A DNA stretch of 37,414 nt from Mogibacterium sp. (GTDB lineage Bacteria > Bacillota > Clostridia > Peptostreptococcales > Anaerovoracaceae): the NCBI GenBank assembly GCA_017505405.1, contig JAFVPI010000076.1:1-37414 (forward strand), in the 5' to 3' direction. The notes beneath the pieces were generated by a model that worked only from the letters and a program-made list of their open reading frames with translations, ran no database searches and had not been told where the DNA came from. How positions within the stretch are numbered: the stretch's first letter is position 1; every line of letters starts with the position of its first letter. Of the stretch, positions 1 to 6,685 are shown one piece after another. Both the position numbers and the translations under genes were made by a program.

Positions 1-458
1 AACATCATGCCCATGTTGACCATGTTGTTGATTCTCTGGTTATAGGTCTTGAATGTGACAGTCTTGTCTGCACCGAGAGTATTGCCATCATTGTCGATGA
101 CATCACCGCTTACAACAAGCCTGTACTCCGAGTTGTTCTTGACAATGAAGCCCTTGTCTGTGTCGGCGAGCACCAGTACGAGGCCCTTTTCCTTATCGCT
201 GAAAAGCACTACTACAGGAATGGCCTTTCCGTCCGGATCGTAGATTGCAAACTTGTCTGCATTTGCAGCAGTAGCTTCAGCAGAATCCATGGCGCTGCTG
301 AACTTAAGCTTTACGCCGAGATTCTCCATCGAAGTATTTGCCTGTCCGTTTTCAGGATATGACGATACCAGATCGAATCCTCCGTCAGCGAAGCAGAACA
401 TCGAAGCTGCCATTATCATGATCGACGTCAGTATTGCGATCAGACTTACTTTCTTCAT
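1..458 (-). CDS. Secreted Ig-like (SbsA/Big_5-type) protein, partial
   Basis: The gene starts at an ATG at 458 with GGAGG just upstream and runs off the left edge, so only the first 152 codons are visible. It begins with a signal peptide: MKK, a hydrophobic core of about 17 residues, then MFCFADGG with a likely cut after CFA. Next comes one bacterial Ig-like domain: the pattern YPENGQ, then VKLKFSSAMD, and a closing strand ADKTVTFKTYN near residues 130-140 match the SbsA Ig-like family (PF13205 type). Such domains usually form the stalk of surface or secreted proteins in Gram-positive bacteria. The start lies 14 bases past the tadA stop, so the two are probably co-transcribed. The C-terminal part that would define the function is outside the window. 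Confidence 0.8.
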   Translation of the reverse strand, partial: MKKVSLIAILTSIMIMAASMFCFADGGFDLVSSYPENGQANTSMENLGVKLKFSSAMDSAEATAANADKFAIYDPDGKAIPVVVLFSDKEKGLVLVLADTDKGFIVKNNSEYRLVVSGDVIDNDGNTLGADKTVTFKTYNQRINNMVNMGMM

Positions 459-472
459 TAATTGATCCTCCG

Positions 473-949
473 TTATGCGCGCCTTCTTCTGAAGAAGTCC
501 TTCAGGATCGCCGAACACTCTCCGGCCAGCACGCCTCTAGTTATTTCTATGCTGTGATTAAGCCTTTCATCATTTGCTATGTTGTACAGAGACCCGCATG
601 CACCTGTCTTGGGGTCGTCCGTGCCGATCACCAGCCTCGCCATTCTCGCGAGGACCATTGCGCCGGAGCACATGCTGCAGGGCTCAAGCGTAACGTACAT
701 GGTTGCTCCGGGAAGCCACTTTGCACCCAGCGCAGCTTCAGCTGCCTCGAGGGCGATCATCTCCGCATGCGCGGATGATCTGTGCGCGGTCTCCACCATG
801 TTATGCGCCCGCGCGATGATCTGCCCGTCGTTCACAACAACGGCGCCGACGGGCACTTCGCCCTCTTCGGCGGCGAGGGCTGCTTCTTTCAGCGCCTCGA
901 GCATGAATCTTTCGTCATCGCTTGCGCATATAATTTCGTCAAAAACCAT
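473..949 (-). CDS. tadA: tRNA-specific adenosine deaminase TadA
   Basis: TadA deaminates adenosine-34 of tRNA-Arg(ACG) to inosine so that CGU, CGC and CGA are read. The 158-residue protein has the zinc deaminase signature: His61-Ala-Glu63 (zinc ligand and proton shuttle) and Pro90-Cys91-Ser-Met-Cys94 (two zinc ligands). The flanking EVPVGAVVV and GATMYVTLEP are typical of TadA rather than of cytidine deaminases. Length is normal. No ribosome binding site precedes the ATG at 949; instead a promoter ends nine bases before it, suggesting a leaderless transcript. An ATG at codon 16 is a possible alternative start but would remove part of the first helix. The Ig-like protein gene follows directly. 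Confidence 0.95.
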   Translation of the reverse strand: MVFDEIICASDDERFMLEALKEAALAAEEGEVPVGAVVVNDGQIIARAHNMVETAHRSSAHAEMIALEAAEAALGAKWLPGATMYVTLEPCSMCSGAMVLARMARLVIGTDDPKTGACGSLYNIANDERLNHSIEITRGVLAGECSAILKDFFRRRRA

Positions 950-958
950 AGCCGAAAT

Positions 959-988
959 ATTGTATCACAGATCCTTTTGAAATTTCAA
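959..988 (-). promoter_or_regulatory. Promoter of tadA, close to the start codon
   Basis: On the minus strand there is TTGAAA (983-988), an 18-base spacer, and TACAAT (959-964) preceded by TG at the extended -10 position. The -10 box ends nine bases before the tadA ATG, so transcription would start one to three bases before the codon. Confidence 0.55.
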
Positions 989-1009
989 TGAAATATCAGC
1001 AAAACCGCA

Positions 1010-1726
1010 TCAGATAAATGCGTATTTGATCACATAAAAGAACGGGTTCACGTCGTACAGTACTTTTGCCGCCGTGGACAGCTGAAGAGCCTGCATCATA
1101 GCAGGGACATGTTCAGGTGAAACAAGTGTAGTTACCGGTATTAGAAGGGCTACTGCGATCCATGCGAGCATCAGGCCTCTTACGAGCCCGAGCACCATGC
1201 CGAGCACCCTGTCGGCAAAGCCTATGACTATCGAAGTATCGCGAAGGCTCCTTATGATCAGTCTCAGAGCAAACATCACTATACTGACCGCCAGGATTAT
1301 GAGAGCAAAAGCTATTACGCCCATCGCTATCTCTGTCAGCCGTTCAGCTGCAGCATCCGCAGCCTTGTCGGCTGCATCGCTGAATATGCCTCCAAGCGAT
1401 TTTGAAATGACGCCTTCTCCGGTCCCGTCAGGCGATATTATCGATCCGAAGAAAGAATTGACTCCTTCTCCTGTCGAGGGGTCTGCTGCGGCCTCGTCGC
1501 CGCGGATCAGCACAAAAATACGGCTGTGCATGGTCTTCTCGAGCTTGGTAGTCATTAAATAATCTTTCAGCGTGTCCTTGAAGTACACCCCGAGACCTAT
1601 GCCGCCTATTATGCAAATAATTTTGAGGATCGTATCGCCTATGCCTTTTATGGCGCCTCTCAGCACCGCTACAAGAACGATCAGGCCTACGGCTCCGTCT
1701 ATCATCCACCATTCAATAGTATTCAT
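1010..1726 (-). CDS. CvpA family membrane protein
   Basis: This 238-residue integral membrane protein belongs to the CvpA (colicin V production) family. Visible are a short N-terminal segment followed by hydrophobic helices at roughly 8-25 and 34-50, a polar extracytoplasmic stretch at about 55-130, then helices near 133-158 and 175-205. The pattern RGAIKGIGDTILKI resembles the conserved RG.xxG.xxxxx start of the family. In Firmicutes CvpA-like proteins often lie near mutS2 or dnaX and have a poorly defined role in envelope stress and biofilm; that is family knowledge, not shown here. No ribosome binding site fits the ATG at 1726, and a -10 box ends six bases upstream. It lies head to head with the gcv operon. 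Confidence 0.8.
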   Translation of the reverse strand: MNTIEWWMIDGAVGLIVLVAVLRGAIKGIGDTILKIICIIGGIGLGVYFKDTLKDYLMTTKLEKTMHSRIFVLIRGDEAAADPSTGEGVNSFFGSIISPDGTGEGVISKSLGGIFSDAADKAADAAAERLTEIAMGVIAFALIILAVSIVMFALRLIIRSLRDTSIVIGFADRVLGMVLGLVRGLMLAWIAVALLIPVTTLVSPEHVPAMMQALQLSTAAKVLYDVNPFFYVIKYAFI

Positions 1727-1732
1727 GCGCCT

Positions 1733-1761
1733 ATTTTACCACATAAAAAAGCTGATGTAAG
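1733..1761 (-). promoter_or_regulatory. Putative promoter of the CvpA gene
   Basis: Minus-strand CTTACA (1756-1761), a 17-base spacer and TAAAAT (1733-1738). The -10 box ends six bases before the ATG at 1726, so the mRNA would start at or next to the codon. The -35 box is weak. Confidence 0.45.
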
Positions 1762-1842
1762 CATAAGGTCAGCCGATTCATGCGGATCATCAGTAAGCCT
1801 GCACAAGTATTTGTATTTTTTATATGTCAATGATCCCTTTTG

Positions 1843-1862
1843 TTTTGTGATATCGGACAAAA
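1843..1862. promoter_or_regulatory. Inverted repeat upstream of gcvT, possible operator
   Basis: A perfect 6-bp inverted repeat, TTTTGT-N8-ACAAAA, lies about 75 bases upstream of the gcvT -35 box. The size and symmetry suit a dimeric regulator. Which regulator, if any, cannot be told from the sequence. Confidence 0.3.
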
Positions 1863-1935
1863 AATTGTTTCTTTTTTGTGCAAGAAAATACATTGAATTG
1901 CAGTATTTGCAAGGCTTTGGGGTAATGCAAATTAT

Positions 1936-1964
1936 TTGACGCGTCTTTGCAGTGGTGCTATTAT
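1936..1964 (+). promoter_or_regulatory. Promoter of the gcv operon
   Basis: TTGACG (1936-1941), a 17-base spacer and TATTAT (1959-1964): a near-consensus housekeeping promoter. The predicted start is near 1971, giving an 80-base leader with a small hairpin (GCCCT 1986-1990 with AGGGC 2001-2005). It also shows that translation of gcvT cannot begin at the upstream in-frame ATG at 1952. Confidence 0.75.
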
Positions 1965-2050
1965 TAAGATACGTTAGAAAAGTGGGCCCTCATGCCAAAA
2001 AGGGCGTGTTGGTTTGCACTAAAAAAATATATTCACGGAGGTATATAGCG

Positions 2051-3139
2051 ATGGAAAAGAAAACCCCGCTCTATGATACCCATCTTAAGTACGGCGGCAA
2101 GATAGTCGAATTCGGCGGCTTCCTTCTTCCTGTACAGTACGGATCAGGTGTCAAAGCAGAGCACATGGCAGTCAGAACTCAGTGCGGATTGTTCGACGTT
2201 TCCCACATGGGCGAAGTTCTCGTTCAGGGTGAAAAGGCAAAGGACTTCCTCAACCTGCTCCTGACAAACGATTACACAGACCTTCAGCCGGGATTCGCAA
2301 GATATTCCCCAATGTGCAATGAAAACGGCGGCACCGTCGATGACCTCATTGTATATATGAAGGGAGAGAACGATTACTTCGTAGTAGTCAACGCAGCTAA
2401 CACGGATAAGGACTTCGCATGGATGTGCGATCACAAGATCGACGGCGTAGAGCTCACAAATGTAAGCGACCAGTACGGCCAGGTTGCTCTTCAGGGTCCA
2501 AACGCAGAGAAAATTCTGAAGAAAGTTGTCGATGAGAAATACATCCCTGCGGGCTACTACACATGCATCTTCGACGGAGACTTCCAGGGCATTCCTGTAA
2601 TGATCTCCCGCACAGGCTACACAGGCGAGGATGGATTCGAGATCTACATGCCGGCAGACAAGGCTCCTGATGTATGGGAAGCTCTGATTGCAGCAGGCAA
2701 GGATGACGGCCTCATCCCATGCGCACTCGGCGCAAGAGATACTCTGAGAATGGAAGCTGCAATGCCGCTCTACGGACATGAGCTCAATGATAAGATCAGC
2801 CCAAGAACAGCAGGTCTCGGCTTCGCAGTAAAGATGAACAAGCCTGACTTTATCGGCAAGGCTGCTCTCGAAGCAGATCAGCCGCTCAAGGAGAGAAGAG
2901 TAGGCCTCAAGGTCACAGGCCGCGGCATCCTCAGAGAGCATCTCGATGTTTACAGAGACGGCGAAATCGTAGGGTACACCACATCAGGTACATTCCTGCC
3001 TTACCTTGGCAGCTCGTTCGCAATGGCTATCGTTAAATCAGAAGCCCGCGAGATCGGCGCACCTTGCCAGGTAGACGTTAGAGGCCGTATGGTAGACTGC
3101 GAGATGGTAGGTCTCCCATTCTACAAGAGAGCTAAATAA
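2051..3139 (+). CDS. gcvT: Glycine cleavage system T protein (aminomethyltransferase)
   Basis: GcvT takes the aminomethyl group from lipoyl-GcvH and transfers its carbon to tetrahydrofolate, giving 5,10-methylene-THF and ammonia. The 362-residue protein shows the family hallmarks: TPLYDTH near the N-terminus, the folate-site stretch GLFDVSHMGE, then ARYSPMCNENGGTVDDL, and the C-terminal beta-barrel domain with GYTTSGTFLPYLG. Length is normal. The start at 2051 follows GGAGG at 2037-2041; an in-frame extension to 1952 would begin inside the promoter. It is the first gene of gcvT-gcvH-gcvPA-gcvPB. Codon use is strongly biased, as expected of a highly expressed operon, so glycine oxidation is probably a major route in this organism. 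Confidence 0.97.
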   Translation: MEKKTPLYDTHLKYGGKIVEFGGFLLPVQYGSGVKAEHMAVRTQCGLFDVSHMGEVLVQGEKAKDFLNLLLTNDYTDLQPGFARYSPMCNENGGTVDDLIVYMKGENDYFVVVNAANTDKDFAWMCDHKIDGVELTNVSDQYGQVALQGPNAEKILKKVVDEKYIPAGYYTCIFDGDFQGIPVMISRTGYTGEDGFEIYMPADKAPDVWEALIAAGKDDGLIPCALGARDTLRMEAAMPLYGHELNDKISPRTAGLGFAVKMNKPDFIGKAALEADQPLKERRVGLKVTGRGILREHLDVYRDGEIVGYTTSGTFLPYLGSSFAMAIVKSEAREIGAPCQVDVRGRMVDCEMVGLPFYKRAK

Positions 3140-3228
3140 CCCTATACAGTTGTTAGTCTTCCGCGTATGCGGATAAGATAAACCGATATCATTAAATTCC
3201 AACTTATATAACAAAGGAGATTAGAACG

Positions 3229-3597
3229 ATGATCGATCCAAAAGAACTTAAGTACACAAAGGATGATGAATGGGTTCGTTTCGAAGGAGACGAAGCTTAC
3301 GTAGGAATCACAGATTATGCTCAGAGCGAGCTCGGCGACCTCGTATTCGTTAACCTCCCAGAGGTAGATGATGAGGTAGTTGCCGGCGAGCCTTTCGGCG
3401 ATGTTGAGTCCGTAAAAGCTGTAGCTGACGTATTCTCGCCAGTTTCCGGCGTTGTTCTTGAGATCAACGAGGACCTCCTCGATGATGCAGCTCTGATAAA
3501 CAACGATCCTTATGGTTCATGGTTCATCAAGGTTGGCAGCATCAGCGCTTGTGAGGACTTCATGACTGCTGAAGAGTACGACGAGTACAGAGGATAA
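3229..3597 (+). CDS. gcvH: Glycine cleavage system H protein (lipoyl carrier)
   Basis: GcvH is the lipoylated shuttle that carries the aminomethyl intermediate between the P, T and L proteins. The 122-residue sequence contains the lipoylation hairpin [15 protein letters not shown] with Lys63 as the expected lipoate attachment residue, and the typical start [15 protein letters not shown] strong site, AAAGGAG, precedes the ATG. The lplA gene at 8097-9092 could attach the lipoate. It lies 89 bases after gcvT; that gap has no convincing terminator. Confidence 0.97.
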   Translation: MIDPKELKYTKDDEWVRFEGDEAYVGITDYAQSELGDLVFVNLPEVDDEVVAGEPFGDVESVKAVADVFSPVSGVVLEINEDLLDDAALINNDPYGSWFIKVGSISACEDFMTAEEYDEYRG

Positions 3598-3644
3598 TCC
3601 CTCATCAAAAGACGTATTTGACAATTTTATAAGGAGGAACTAAA

Positions 3645-4988
3645 TTGGGCACTTTTATTCCTAACACCAAGGAAGAGCAACTGAAAATGCTCAACGAGAT
3701 CGGATATAAGGATTTCGATGACCTCTTTAAAGTGATTCCTGATGCAGCCAAGGTAAAGGGCGAACTCAATCTTCCTGATGGAATGAGCGAGATCGAAGTA
3801 GCCCGCAAGGTAGAGGGACTCGCAGCAAAGAACACCATATTCCGTTCGATCTTCCGCGGAGCCGGCTCGTACAACCACTATGTACCGTCTGCCGTTGACG
3901 CGATCGCCAACAAAGAAGAATTTGTTACGGCGTATACACCATATCAGGCTGAGATCAGCCAGGGCATCCTCCAGTCGATCTTTGAATATCAGACAATGAT
4001 CGCTGAGATCACAGGCATGGATATCGCCAATGCTTCGATGTACGACGGCGCTTCCGCTGCAGCAGAAGCATGCTGGATGTGCAAAGACAGAAGACACAGC
4101 ACATTCTATGTATCCGGTGCTCTCGATGAGAGGATCCTTACAGTAATCAACACATATTCATTCGGAAGAGGAAGCAAGGTAGTTGTCATCCCTACAAAGG
4201 ACGGCGAAACTGATAAAGAAGCTCTCGCAAAGGCTCTTGCTGATGACAAAGAAGCAGCTTGCTTCCTGATGCAGTATCCAAACTTCTACGGTATCGTAGA
4301 AGACGCTGAAGAGCTCTGCAAGATCACCCATGACGGTGGCGCTAAGTTCATCATGTACTGCCAGCCGCTCGCACTCGGCGCTCTGAAGAGCCCTGGCGAG
4401 GTCGGAGCAGACATCGCAGTAGGTGAAGGACAGCCTCTCGGACTCGGACTCGAGTTCGGCGGACCGTACCTCGGATTCCTGTCGACAAAGCAGGAGAATA
4501 TGCGTGCGATCCCTGGCAGACTCATCGGTGAAACTGTAGATACAAGAGGCGACAGAGGCTTCGTTCTGACCATCCAGGCCAGAGAGCAGCACATCCGCCG
4601 CGAAAAGGCCAGCTCCAACATCTGCTCCAACGAAGCATGGTGTGCACTCAGAGCAGGCATCTATCTCTCAACGATCGGCCCTAAGGGATTCGAGGATGTT
4701 GCAGCACTCTGCTCGTCCAAGGCTCACTACATGGCTGATGAGCTCGAAAAGATCGGCATGAAGAAATGCTTCAAGGGTGAGTTCTGGAACGAATTCGCAA
4801 CGACATGCCCTGATGCCGACAAGCTGCTCGCAGCTCTCGAAGAGAAGGGCATCCTCGGCGGACTCAAGCTCTGCTGCGGCTGCTGTGACGCCGGCTGCGA
4901 CACCGACTGCATCCTGTGGTGCTGCACAGAGCTGAACAGCAAAGAAGATATCGATGAAGTCATAGCTATCGCAAAGGAGGTGTTCTAA
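3645..4988 (+). CDS. gcvPA: Glycine dehydrogenase (decarboxylating) subunit 1
   Basis: Subunit 1 of the two-subunit P protein, which decarboxylates glycine with pyridoxal phosphate and passes the aminomethyl group to GcvH. At 447 residues it has the usual length and landmarks: FIPNTKEEQ at the N-terminus, SYNHYVPSAVD, TPYQAEISQG, ASMYDGASAAAEA and REQHIRREKASSNIC. The start codon is TTG at 3645, seven bases after AAGGAGG (3631-3637). The last 40 residues are odd: between Gly406 and Glu429 there are eight cysteines (410, 411, 413, 414, 418, 422, 426, 427), where the family normally has a plain strand and loop. The gcvPB start follows after one base, and its ribosome binding site lies within this gene, so the two subunits are translationally coupled. 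Confidence 0.96.
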   Translation: MGTFIPNTKEEQLKMLNEIGYKDFDDLFKVIPDAAKVKGELNLPDGMSEIEVARKVEGLAAKNTIFRSIFRGAGSYNHYVPSAVDAIANKEEFVTAYTPYQAEISQGILQSIFEYQTMIAEITGMDIANASMYDGASAAAEACWMCKDRRHSTFYVSGALDERILTVINTYSFGRGSKVVVIPTKDGETDKEALAKALADDKEAACFLMQYPNFYGIVEDAEELCKITHDGGAKFIMYCQPLALGALKSPGEVGADIAVGEGQPLGLGLEFGGPYLGFLSTKQENMRAIPGRLIGETVDTRGDRGFVLTIQAREQHIRREKASSNICSNEAWCALRAGIYLSTIGPKGFEDVAALCSSKAHYMADELEKIGMKKCFKGEFWNEFATTCPDADKLLAALEEKGILGGLKLCCGCCDAGCDTDCILWCCTELNSKEDIDEVIAIAKEVF

Positions 4989-4989
4989 G

Positions 4990-6408
4990 ATGAAATTAAT
5001 ATTCGAGAAGAGCATTCCTGGTAGAGGACAAGATATCTTCCCTGCATGCGATGTTCCTGTGAAGCTGCCTGCAGCTCCGCTTCGTGAGAAGAAGGCACAT
5101 CTCCCTGAAATCTCCGAAAACGAGATGGGAAGACACTACACAGCTCTTGCTAAGAGAGCTCACGGAGTCAATGACGGATTCTATCCTCTCGGCTCCTGCA
5201 CAATGAAGCACAACCCTAGAATCAACGAGAAGATGGCGGCTCTTCCTGGATTCGCCAAACTGCATCCGCTGCAGCCTGCACATACTGTACAGGGCGCTCA
5301 CGAGCTGATTGCAGAACTTGAGAAATTCCTCTGCGAGATCACAGGCATGGCAGGAGTCACATTCCAGCCGGCAGCCGGAGCTCACGGTGAGTTCACCGGA
5401 CTTCTCCTGATCAAGGCTTACCACACAGACAGAGGCGACACAGAGCGTAACGAGATCATCGTACCTGATGCTGCTCACGGCACAAACCCTGCTTCGGCAA
5501 CAATGGCAGGCTACAAGACCATCGTCATCAAGTCGAACGAGAACGGCACAGTAGATATCGACGACCTCAAGGCTCACCTCGGTCCTAAGACTGCAGGTCT
5601 GATGCTGACCAACCCTAACACAGTTGGTCTCTTCGACCCTAACATCATGGAGATCACAAAACTCGTCCATGAGGCAGGCGGACTCTGCTACTATGACGGA
5701 GCTAACCTCAACGCTGTAATCGGTATCGTACGTCCTGCAGACATCGGATTCGACGTAATCCACATGAACCTGCACAAGACATTCTCGACACCTCACGGCG
5801 GCGGCGGTCCTGGCAGCGGCCCATGCGCATACAAGGATTTCCTGGCGCCATTCGCACCTGGCCTCGTATGCAAGGACGGCGAGAACTACGAGAGAGCTGA
5901 GAAGTCCATCGGCAACCTGACAGGCTTCTACGGCAACTTCCTCGTAATGGTCAAGGCTTACACATACCTGCTGACCATCGGCAAAGAGGTTTACACTCTT
6001 GCTCAGAACGCTGTACTGAACGCTAACTACATGCAGGAGAAGCTGAAAGATATCTATCCGATCGCATTCGATACGACCTGCATGCACGAGTTTGTAATCG
6101 GCCTCGATCCGATATACAGAAAGACTCACGTTTCGGCTCTGGACGTAGCCAAGGCACTCCTCGACTACGGCATCCATCCGCCTACAATCTACTTCCCTCT
6201 GATCGTCCACGAGGCCCTCATGATCGAGCCTACAGAGACAGAGACGAAGGAGACCCTCGACGAGGCTATCACAGCATTCCGCGAGATCTACGACCGCATC
6301 TTCAATGCTCCTGAGAGCGTACAGATGGCGCCGCAGACCACACCGGTACTGAGACTCGACGACACCAAGGCAGCAAGAGAGCCACATCTGCGTTTCGACT
6401 TCGAATAA
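4990..6408 (+). CDS. gcvPB: Glycine dehydrogenase (decarboxylating) subunit 2
   Basis: Subunit 2 carries the pyridoxal phosphate. In the 472-residue protein the cofactor lysine is expected at Lys263, in HMNLHKTFSTPHGGGGPG, with the glycine-rich loop directly after it. Other family motifs are YPLGSCTMKHNPRINE, VTFQPAAGAHGEFTGLL and the substrate-side DAAHGTNPASATMAGY. Length is normal. AAGGAGGTG in the 3' end of gcvPA serves as its ribosome binding site, one base separating the genes. It is the last gene of the operon and is followed by an intrinsic terminator. With GcvT, GcvH, LpdA (6686-8062) and LplA all nearby, the glycine cleavage machinery is complete. Confidence 0.97.
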   Translation: MKLIFEKSIPGRGQDIFPACDVPVKLPAAPLREKKAHLPEISENEMGRHYTALAKRAHGVNDGFYPLGSCTMKHNPRINEKMAALPGFAKLHPLQPAHTVQGAHELIAELEKFLCEITGMAGVTFQPAAGAHGEFTGLLLIKAYHTDRGDTERNEIIVPDAAHGTNPASATMAGYKTIVIKSNENGTVDIDDLKAHLGPKTAGLMLTNPNTVGLFDPNIMEITKLVHEAGGLCYYDGANLNAVIGIVRPADIGFDVIHMNLHKTFSTPHGGGGPGSGPCAYKDFLAPFAPGLVCKDGENYERAEKSIGNLTGFYGNFLVMVKAYTYLLTIGKEVYTLAQNAVLNANYMQEKLKDIYPIAFDTTCMHEFVIGLDPIYRKTHVSALDVAKALLDYGIHPPTIYFPLIVHEALMIEPTETETKETLDEAITAFREIYDRIFNAPESVQMAPQTTPVLRLDDTKAAREPHLRFDFE

Positions 6409-6424
6409 TCAGATCAACAAAAAA

Positions 6425-6451
6425 GGCCTGCACAAATGCAGGTCTTTTTTT
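6425..6451 (+). terminator. Intrinsic terminator of the gcv operon
   Basis: GGCCTGCA-CAAA-TGCAGGTC (6425-6444) forms an 8-bp stem with one G-U pair, followed by seven T. An A run precedes the stem, so it may also act weakly in the other direction. Confidence 0.9.
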
Positions 6452-6458
6452 GCACTAA

Positions 6459-6676
6459 AAAGAGGGCTTTTATATCTTCGACAGGTGACTCGAGCACGCC
6501 GGCACTTAGCGATTGACAAGCGTCAGCGAAGTCAGAGCTTAGTACCGCTGCGTGCGAATGAAATGCTTTCTCTTTCATCACGGCATTGCCGTAATGTAGA
6601 AAGCATTGATCTACGTCGGCAAGCTCCTTCGATAACAGCGAGAGCGTACCTGACGGAGTATATAAAAGCCCTCTTT
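6459..6676. repeat. 218-bp palindromic element folding as a three-way junction
   Basis: The element is bounded by a perfect 17-bp inverted repeat (6459-6475 with 6660-6676). The outer helix continues imperfectly: 6476-6486 (CTTCGACAGGT) with 6648-6658, and 6492-6501 (GAGCACGCCG) with 6617-6626, 8 of 10 paired. Arm one pairs 6501-6510 (GGCACTTAGC) with 6537-6546, 8 of 10, with TGAC/GTCA inside. Arm two pairs 6562-6571 (AATGCTTTCT) perfectly with 6598-6607 and encloses CAT/ATG and ACGGC-ATT-GCCGT. No reading frame in it looks coding. It lies just past the gcv terminator and ten bases before the lpdA stop, between convergent operons. It could be a non-autonomous mobile element (MITE-like), a dispersed structured repeat or a structured RNA; I do not recognise the family. 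Confidence 0.7.
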
Positions 6677-6685
6677 ATTATCAAA

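Larger units (their letters stand above)
1727..2050. other. Divergent intergenic region, cvpA / gcvT
   Basis: This 324-base AT-rich region holds the cvpA promoter at the left, the gcvT promoter at 1936-1964 and an 80-base gcvT leader. It contains TTTTGT-N8-ACAAAA at 1843-1862 and a widely spaced GGATCAT/ATGATCC pair. I looked for a glycine riboswitch and did not find its conserved elements. Confidence 0.7.

Noticed and set aside
2013-2025. 13-base word TTTGCACTAAAAA repeated at 6449-6461, flanking the gcv operon
   Set aside because: In 37 kb several such 13-base matches are expected by chance, and the two sites have no shared context or symmetry.
1952-2050. 33-codon N-terminal extension of GcvT
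   Set aside because: It would begin inside the promoter, upstream of the predicted transcription start, and GGAGG fits the ATG at 2051.
4996-6387. Minus-strand open frame of 463 codons
   Set aside because: Antisense to gcvPB, with a Cys/Val/Leu-biased composition and no motif; a shadow of biased codon use. The same holds for the frames antisense to lpdA (6728-7891) and to the PanE-like gene (29452-30450).
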